A DNA stretch of 16,930 bases, from NCBI GenBank assembly GCA_035296965.1, contig DATGZX010000392.1:1-16930 (forward strand), read 5' to 3'. Source of the stretch: DATGZX01 sp035296965. Lineage in GTDB: Bacteria; Planctomycetota; Planctomycetia; Gemmatales; Gemmataceae. The notes below the pieces were generated by a model, which worked only from the letters and a program-made list of their open reading frames with translations, was not told the DNA's origin and did not search any database. The position numbers and the translations under genes were made by a program. Shown here piece after piece: positions 5,972 to 10,908 of this stretch. Every line of letters starts with the position of its first letter. Within the stretch, counting starts at the first letter, position 1.

Positions 5972-7114
5972 ATGACCAGAAACCGCTGGACTCTTGCCTC
6001 CGCCCTGGCCACCCTAATCCTGTTCGCTGCGCCAGGCCCCGCTGCCGCGGCCGACCCGCTCGTCTTCGTCACTTCCTTCGCCCCGGGCGAGCGGGGCGGC
6101 ATCCACGCGTACGAGTTCAGCACCAAGGATGGCAAGCTCAAGCCGGTCCGCCGAACCGCGGGTGCCGAGAACCCGTTCTTCCTGGCCCTCTCCCCGGACA
6201 GGAAGTACCTGTACTCGACCCACGCGAAGCAATTCGGCACAAAGGAGAACGAGCAGGTCGCGGCGTACGAGGTCGTCGGCCGGACCGGCGAGCTGAAGCT
6301 GCTCAACCGTCGGTCGGCCGAGGGCACTGCGGCGTGCTACCTGGACGTCGACAAGACGGGCAAGGCCATACTCGTGGCGAACTACTCCTCGGGGAGCGTG
6401 GCCTCGCTGCCGATCAAGGTCGACGGGTCGCTCGGCGAGGCAACGTCGTTCATCCGGCACCGGGGGTCGAGCGTGAACCCCCAAAGGCAGAAGGAACCGC
6501 ACGCCCACTGCATCGTGGTCAGCCCGGACAACACGTACGCCTTTGCAGCCGACCTTGGGACCGACCAGATCTTCGGCTACAAGCTTGACGCAGCCGCGGC
6601 GAGGCTGACGCCGAACAAGCCTTCCTTCGCCAGATCGCCCGCCGGGGCCGGCCCCCGGCACTTGACTTTCCACTCGAACGGCAAGCGCGTCTACGCTATC
6701 AACGAGTTGCTGAACTCGGTCACCGTGTTTGACTACGACGCGGACTCCGGCACCCTGTCGGAGACACAGACGATCTCGACACTCCCGGACGGCTTCAAGG
6801 GCACCAGCTACTGCGCGGACGTGAAGGTCACCCCGGACGGCCGCTATCTCTATGGGACGAACCGCGGGCACGACAGCATCGCGATGTACAAGATCGGCGA
6901 GGACGGGCGGCTGTCGCTGATCGCCATCAAGCCAAGCCTCGGGAAGGGGCCGCAGAACCTGGCGATCTCGCCGGAGGGCGAGTGGCTCCTCTGTGCGAAC
7001 ATGCCGGGGAACAACGTGGCAGTGTTCCGGATCGACGCAAGGACTGGGCGGTTGATGTCGGCCGGCGAACCGGTCAATCAGCCGAGCCCGTCATGCATCA
7101 TGCTCGTGCCGTGA
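5972..7114 (+). CDS. secreted lactonase-family beta-propeller protein
   Basis: A 380-residue protein, normal for PF10282 with an export signal. Residues 1-27 are a signal peptide (TRNRWTLASALATLILFAAP then AAAADP). The rest is the propeller: EPHAHCIVVSPD (175-186), AADLGTDQIFGY (192-203), GAGPRHLTFH (225-234), YAINELLNSV (241-250) and YGTNRGHDSI (294-303) are the conserved blade motifs of YbhE/6-phosphogluconolactonase-type enzymes. It is the complete, un-fused relative of the N-terminal half of the preceding gene, keeping the PHAH motif that the neighbour shows only as KAHA. The likely role is hydrolysis of a sugar lactone in the periplasm; the true substrate is unknown and many such propellers have no assayed activity. 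AGGAG (5960-5964) stands 7 bases before the ATG, favouring this start over the longer in-frame GTG at 5909. A 218-base gap with no gene separates it from the upstream gene, so it may have its own promoter. Confidence 0.88.
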   Translation: MTRNRWTLASALATLILFAAPGPAAAADPLVFVTSFAPGERGGIHAYEFSTKDGKLKPVRRTAGAENPFFLALSPDRKYLYSTHAKQFGTKENEQVAAYEVVGRTGELKLLNRRSAEGTAACYLDVDKTGKAILVANYSSGSVASLPIKVDGSLGEATSFIRHRGSSVNPQRQKEPHAHCIVVSPDNTYAFAADLGTDQIFGYKLDAAAARLTPNKPSFARSPAGAGPRHLTFHSNGKRVYAINELLNSVTVFDYDADSGTLSETQTISTLPDGFKGTSYCADVKVTPDGRYLYGTNRGHDSIAMYKIGEDGRLSLIAIKPSLGKGPQNLAISPEGEWLLCANMPGNNVAVFRIDARTGRLMSAGEPVNQPSPSCIMLVP

Positions 7115-7135
7115 TCCTCGAAAATAACTTAGCCA

Positions 7136-7167
7136 AGCTCGACTTCTCCTTCGGAAGGTACCGAGCT
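7136..7167. terminator. possible bidirectional terminator between converging genes
   Basis: AGCTCG (7136-7141) pairs with CGAGCT (7162-7167), and inside it CCTT (7148-7151) pairs with AAGG (7155-7158) around CGG. The structure lies 21 bases after the lactonase stop and reaches the stop of the converging amidohydrolase remnant, the usual place for a shared terminator. There is no good T-run on either side, and the interior is only partly paired, so confidence is modest. Confidence 0.3.
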
Positions 7168-7727
7168 CAAGGAGGCGTGAGCTTGCTCTTGTCCTTCCAG
7201 AGCTTTGTCGTTAGCTGAGGAAAGAGGGCGAAGGCATTCTCCCGTAGGATCTGCTTGCCGATCCGCAAGGCATAATCTTCGTGCAGATCGCCGCGGTCGG
7301 CTTTTTCCGCCAATACTTCCGCCAGGCAACGGCGCGTGAACTCCGTGGCACCGTAGATTCCCTCGGCATGGTTGCGGTCTGCGCCCCAGAAAATGCGGTT
7401 CGAAGGAATCACATCCAGCCATTCGTGATAGGCCCGCTTGGCCATTGAGTAATTGATGGTTGGCAGCCAACAAGAATCGACCCAAACATGCGAATATCGC
7501 ATGGCGATGGCCTCCGTTTCACTGATCCAGGGATAGCCCCCGTGAAAGAGGATGAACTTGGTCTGGGGGTTGGCGTGGATGAGATCGACCAGCAGCATGG
7601 GATTGGAGCCCTCGATACGTGCGTCGCCCGTGTGGATCTGAAAAGGGAGACCGTATCTGGCGCTCAGGGCCGTGAGCTGCCAGAAGATAAAATCCTCGAA
7701 GGCCCGAATGTCCTCGGCTTTCAACGG
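7167..7727 (-). pseudogene. C-terminal two thirds of an amidohydrolase-2 family protein
   Basis: From about 7727 down to the stop at 7167 the minus frame reads like PF04909 (amidohydrolase 2, metal-dependent TIM barrel): PLKAEDIRAFEDFIFWQLT, then LPFQIHTGDAR, ANPQTKFILFHGGYPWISE, and SNRIFWGADRNHAEGIY. The His after QI and FH and the Asp of GAD are the expected barrel metal and catalytic residues. The frame itself stays open to an ATG at 7994. However, the extra ~89 residues (MILLGGEEVGDLLLLGHKRL..) are only the DUF1549/DUF1553 remnant read backwards, so the true N-terminus with the first metal ligands is lost. There is no start codon at the break and no ribosome site. A shortened protein could be made from the chimeric frame but would lack the first barrel strands. 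Confidence 0.65.
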
Positions 7728-7729
7728 TG

Positions 7730-8096
7730 GATTACTACTCGCTTGCCGGCATTTTCCGCGGGACCGAGGTGTTTCTCGATGAAAACCGCAATGCCACCAT
7801 GTGGCAGGAATGGCCTGCTCAATCATCCCTTCGTGCGGGAACAGTCCTTGCATTTCGCCAAACTTCTGTTGGCTGACCCGAAGGCGAAGGACGCGAACCG
7901 GGTGGCACTTGGGTACCGCAGCGCTTTGGGGCGGGAGCCGCTTGTGGCCGAGTAAAAGGAGGTCGCCGACTTCCTCGCCGCCTAACAGAATCAAGCGAAG
8001 AGGAGAGGGCGAAAACCAGAAGAAGCACGGCTAGATGCGTGGCAAAGCTTCTGTCAGACGTTGTTCTGCCGCAACGAGTTCCTCTACGTGGATTAA
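7730..8096 (+). pseudogene. collapsed DUF1549/DUF1553 (PSCyt2-PSD1) gene
   Basis: Two pieces of one gene survive in different frames. Piece 1 (about 7730-7811) reads DYYSLAGIFRGTEVFLDENR then NATMWQEW, typical of the middle of DUF1549 (DYYxLAGIFRST). Piece 2 (about 7812-8096) reads GLLNHPFVREQSLHFAKLLL, then ADPKAKDANRVALGYRSALG and REPLVAE, the C-terminal end of DUF1553. Hundreds of codons between them are missing. Piece 2 then hits TAA at 7953, but the same frame goes on KEVADFLAA, TAA (7983), then RKPEEARLDAWQSFCQTLFC and RNEFLYVD with the natural stop at 8094. Two in-frame stops inside recognisable homology, plus the deletion and frameshift, make it dead. It runs into the DUF1501 remnant at 8112 in the order seen in the intact operon at 9478-16798. 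Confidence 0.7.
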
Positions 8097-8111
8097 ACCC
8101 GAGAACCAACC

Positions 8112-8241
8112 ATGACCATGCCGACACGCCGGGAAATTCTTCATCGTCTCGCCTGCGGCTTCGGAAGCATCGCCCTCTCCGGTCTGTTGGCCGATGTAGC
8201 CCGTAGTGAAGCGACCGCTGCCGATCCGTTGGCTCCGAAGA
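8112..8241 (+). pseudogene. N-terminal fragment of a DUF1501 protein
   Basis: The ATG at 8112 starts MTMPTRREILHRLACGFGSI then ALSGLLADVARSEATAADPL and APKSS. This is the Tat-signal leader of a DUF1501 protein (TRRExLxRxxxGFGxxALxxLL..DPLAPK). The family should then give ..RVIFLFMxGGPSxxDTFDPKP; here the frame passes into EAPKGVVTATDGSVHGAG and ends at 8384 without any DUF1501 motif. About 90% of the gene is gone. It lies 15 bases after the stop of the DUF1553 remnant, so the pair was once an operon. The strong hairpin at 8350-8385 lies just past the break. Confidence 0.62.
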
Positions 8242-8349
8242 GCAGCGAAGCTCCAAAAGGTGTCGTGACCGCCACGGACGGATCGGTTCACGGGGCCGGC
8301 ACTCTCTCCTCTCCCATCGTGGACCAACCCGGCAGTATACACATAGGCG

Positions 8350-8385
8350 GTTACAGGCGTCTCGCCAAGCGAGCACGCCTGTAAC
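8350..8385. repeat. long imperfect palindrome (hairpin)
   Basis: GTTACAGGCGT (8350-8360) is perfectly complementary to ACGCCTGTAAC (8375-8385). Inside, CTCG (8361-8364) pairs with CGAG (8370-8373), leaving only C8374 bulged and a five-base loop (8365-8369). That makes a 15-bp nearly perfect stem. No T-run follows on either strand, so it is not an obvious intrinsic terminator. It lies about 110 bases beyond the break in the DUF1501 remnant and may be a dispersed REP-like element or a mobile-element end. Confidence 0.55.
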
Positions 8386-8457
8386 TGGCGTGTTGAACGG
8401 AGCCGAACCGAGACCTTTCCGACGCGACGTGGGCGAGCGTGGGCAAACTAAGATCGG

Positions 8458-8829
8458 TCAGCGTACGAGCCAGCATAAGAAAAAGACCCACCCCAGCAGC
8501 GGCAGTAGATTTACGATTATGGCGTAGCCGGCGTCTCGTTTGGCGAGTTCCGTTGGCCACCGTCCGGTGCTGCTGTCCTGGTGGCGGATGAAGAACGGGC
8601 GTAAGCGCTCTTCCTCGCCACGGACCTCCGCCATCGGAAGCAACTGTTCACCGTGAGTATTGCGCTTGCCGTACGGTGCCCGAATGTCGAGCTTGCCATC
8701 ATGGAAAATGTTCAGGATCGACATTCCGTTAACGGCGCCGTACTGGTTCTTGAACCCATGCTTTTTGGCAACGTCGAGCGAACGCTTGAAGCTGTCCCTC
8801 GCGAGTCGAAGCTGCCAGCTAACGAGCAT
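8458..8829 (-). CDS. hypothetical protein with a C-terminal membrane helix
   Basis: A 123-residue minus-strand frame that I do not recognise. Residues 1-90 are soluble and mixed (RDSFKRSLDVAKKHGFKNQY, then DGKLDIRAPYGKRN). Residues ~100-122 (AGYAIIVNLLPLLGWVFFLC) form one transmembrane segment ending close to the stop, as in a tail-anchored protein. The composition reads as a genuine protein, and the opposite-strand frames look like its shadows. The ATG at 8829 has no good ribosome site, and the region just upstream is the broken cyclase fragment. I therefore suspect the true N-terminus has been cut off and this is the surviving 3' end of a longer gene. Confidence 0.4.
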   Translation of the reverse strand: MLVSWQLRLARDSFKRSLDVAKKHGFKNQYGAVNGMSILNIFHDGKLDIRAPYGKRNTHGEQLLPMAEVRGEEERLRPFFIRHQDSSTGRWPTELAKRDAGYAIIVNLLPLLGWVFFLCWLVR

Positions 8830-8928
8830 TTGGAACGAGCTTCCAACGCTTTATTCCGGGGATGGGTGGGTCGCATTGCCGGACGTCGTGGCTCAAGGTA
8901 TGGCCGGCGACCTCCATCGAATGCTGGA

Positions 8929-9235
8929 CACCGTTTTGCCGATGACCGTGAACTCCATCCGCTCGGCCGCGCCGATGAAGCCGTGCAGCACTTCGCCGCA
9001 ATGCACGCCGATACCCATACCCAGCGTGACCTCACCCCGGCCCGCACGACGGGCGTTGAGGTCCTTCAGGGCCGTCTGCTTCTCCCAGGCCGTAAGCACG
9101 GCTTGCCGATACTGGTCTGGAGCGGGCTCCGGGCTGCCGAAGACGGCCAGGATCGCGTCGCCAATGTACTTGTCCACCGTGCCGTCGTGGGTGAAAAGAA
9201 TCGGTCGAGGCGGCGGATGCGGGCGCGGATGTCAC
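8929..9235 (-). pseudogene. internal fragment of a class III adenylate/guanylate cyclase, frameshifted
   Basis: The minus strand reads GDIRARIRRLDRFF in one frame (about 9233-9192). From the TTCTTTTC run near 9192-9198 it continues in another frame as THDGTVDKYIGDAILAVFGS, then GEVTLGMGIGVHCGEVLHGF and IGAAERMEFTVIGKTV. This is the core of the class III nucleotide cyclase domain (PF00211): DKxIGDAxxAVFG carries a metal Asp and GxxxERxxFTVIGxTVN follows. The family normally has IGDTVN; here it is IGKTV, and the match stops there (about 8929), before the Asn/Arg transition-state residues. The first metal-binding Asp strand is also missing upstream. Truncated at both ends and out of frame in the middle, it cannot make cAMP or cGMP. 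Confidence 0.65.
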
Positions 9236-9477
9236 CATGAGGGAATGATAGCAGGTGGAGACTCGAGTCTCACCGATCACGAGCGGCAAGGCGACTACGA
9301 GTCTGATCGGGCCGCTCCTTCTGATCGGTCTTTTGATCCTCGGGTGTGGCCACCTCACGCGGAGAGAAGACTTTCTCGCATTTCGGACCCGCACGAGGCC
9401 GGCGACTGGCTGGAAATCCAACTCTAAGCGGGCGTCGCATATCGCGGTCTCGGTCAGACGGGGCGCCATTTTCTCAG

Positions 9478-10908
9478 TCAACTCGTTGCCCCGGTGAAGA
9501 GCGGGGCAATCGGCTCGCCTTCGTTCAGATGCATTGGGCGATTTAACGGGTCCGTGATCGCCGTCCGCGGATCAACTCCCAACGTCTGGTAAATGGTGGC
9601 TCCCAGATTGGAGGGGTAGTACGGACTGACCGCTGGGTAGGCGGCGATCTTGTCCGAACGGCCGATCAGCTGTCCGCCCCGCACTCCGGCCCCGGCAAAA
9701 AGGGCAAAGAACACGCCAGCCCAGTGGTCTCGGCCGTCCGGCACAAAGCTGGGCGTACCAACATTGCCTCCGAGCTTGGGCGTGCGCCCAAACTCCCCAA
9801 CCATCACGACAAGGGTCTCGTCGAGCAGGCCCCGCGTTTCCAGGTCGTCGAGTAGCGCCGCCACTCCCTGATCCAGGGGGGGCAGCAAGCGGTCCTTGAG
9901 TTGCTTGAAGTTGCTGTTGTGCGTGTCCCAATTGTTCATGGATCCCATGTTGGCCTGGACGATCGGGAGGCCGGCCTCGATGAGACGCCGGGTCAACAAC
10001 AGTGACTGCCCGAACAAGTGCCGTCCGTACCGCTGCCGCACACGGTCAGGCTCGCGGTCGATGGCAAATGCCCGGCTAACTCGGCTCGCGGTCAGTACGG
10101 AAAAAGCTTGATGCTGGAGGTCCCCGAACTCTCCCAGCGCTTGAGTGGCAGCCAGAGCAGCGCGCTGTCGATCCACCTGAGCGAGGAGACGCATGCGGTT
10201 GTCGAGGTCGCTAACGGAAAGCCCCACGGGAAGGCTCAGGTTTTCGACCCGAAATTCGGCCGCGTTCGGATCCTGCTTGACGTGCCAGGGGTCATGCTTC
10301 GCACCTAGAAACCCGGCATGCTGACCCGAGAAGCCGTAGCCGTTGTTCAGGTAGGTCGGGTGCATCACGCCGTTCGGAATGCCGTCGCGGCGGGGCCGCA
10401 CGAAATCGAGTCCCGAGGCATAAGAGGGCCAGTCGTGCCGCGAGGCCATGTGCGTGGACCCGGGAGGCATCTTGTCGATGCCCGTGAGGACCATGTGGGT
10501 TGCGTGCTCGTGGCTCGGCAGACCGTGGGTCATGGAACGCACGATGGCAAACTTGTCGGAGCGCGACGCCAATTGAGGGAGGTGCTCGCAAATCTGAAGT
10601 CCCACCGTGCGGCTAGCGATCGGGCGGAACTCGCCGCGCACCTCGGCCGGTGCGTCGGGCTTCAAGTCGAACATGTCGAGGTGACTGGGGGCGCCAGTCA
10701 GAAAGATGAGGATGACGCTGCGCGGTGGTTTGGCAGCGGAGCGGCGCTCGCCTTCGGCGGCCTCGGTGCGACGGGCGAGCAGCGACGGAAGCCCTAAACC
10801 CAGCAGGCCCGAGTAACCGACCTGCAGCAGTTCCCGCCGTGTCACGCCCAGCAGGTGCCGATGGCCAACTCCTTCGCGCCCGCGAGCCGTTCGATTGTTG
10901 GCGTTCAT
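9478..10908 (-). CDS. DUF1501-B module, probably originally its own gene
   Basis: From the ATG at 10908-10906 this is a complete 476-residue DUF1501 protein (PF07394, sulfatase/alkaline-phosphatase-like fold). A Tat signal comes first: GVTRRELLQVGYSGLLGLGL (R24-R25). The conserved blocks follow in order: ILIFLTGAPSHLDMFDLKPD, HEHATHMVLTG, MGSMNNWDTHNSN, VVMVGEFGRTPKLGGNVGTP and PDGRDHWAGVFFALF, the last three carrying the likely metal-site Asp, His and Glu residues. An AAAGG (minus strand, just before CACAG) lies in front of the ATG, as expected for an independently initiated gene. A Tat signal buried at residue ~848 of a fusion would make no sense, which argues that DUF1501-B can be translated separately. 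The substrate is unknown; roles in polysaccharide or sulfate-ester use have been suggested for the family by gene context only. Confidence 0.7.
   Translation of the reverse strand: MNANNRTARGREGVGHRHLLGVTRRELLQVGYSGLLGLGLPSLLARRTEAAEGERRSAAKPPRSVILIFLTGAPSHLDMFDLKPDAPAEVRGEFRPIASRTVGLQICEHLPQLASRSDKFAIVRSMTHGLPSHEHATHMVLTGIDKMPPGSTHMASRHDWPSYASGLDFVRPRRDGIPNGVMHPTYLNNGYGFSGQHAGFLGAKHDPWHVKQDPNAAEFRVENLSLPVGLSVSDLDNRMRLLAQVDRQRAALAATQALGEFGDLQHQAFSVLTASRVSRAFAIDREPDRVRQRYGRHLFGQSLLLTRRLIEAGLPIVQANMGSMNNWDTHNSNFKQLKDRLLPPLDQGVAALLDDLETRGLLDETLVVMVGEFGRTPKLGGNVGTPSFVPDGRDHWAGVFFALFAGAGVRGGQLIGRSDKIAAYPAVSPYYPSNLGATIYQTLGVDPRTAITDPLNRPMHLNEGEPIAPLFTGATS

Noticed and set aside
6014..6871. 285-codon open frame on the minus strand
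   Set aside because: Opposite the well-conserved lactonase propeller; Val/Arg-rich shadow without motifs.
8653..9427. Two long plus-strand frames opposite the hypothetical protein and cyclase fragment
   Set aside because: Their sequence is the complement of recognisable cyclase homology, so they are shadows.
9255..9497. 80-codon plus-strand frame from a GTG with a lipoprotein-like start (LLLIGLLILGCG)
   Set aside because: The hydrophobic stretch followed by Gly-Cys resembles a lipobox, but the ribosome site is weak and too far. The rest has no character, and the frame ends inside the converging DUF1501-B gene. It could be a small lipoprotein but I cannot support it.
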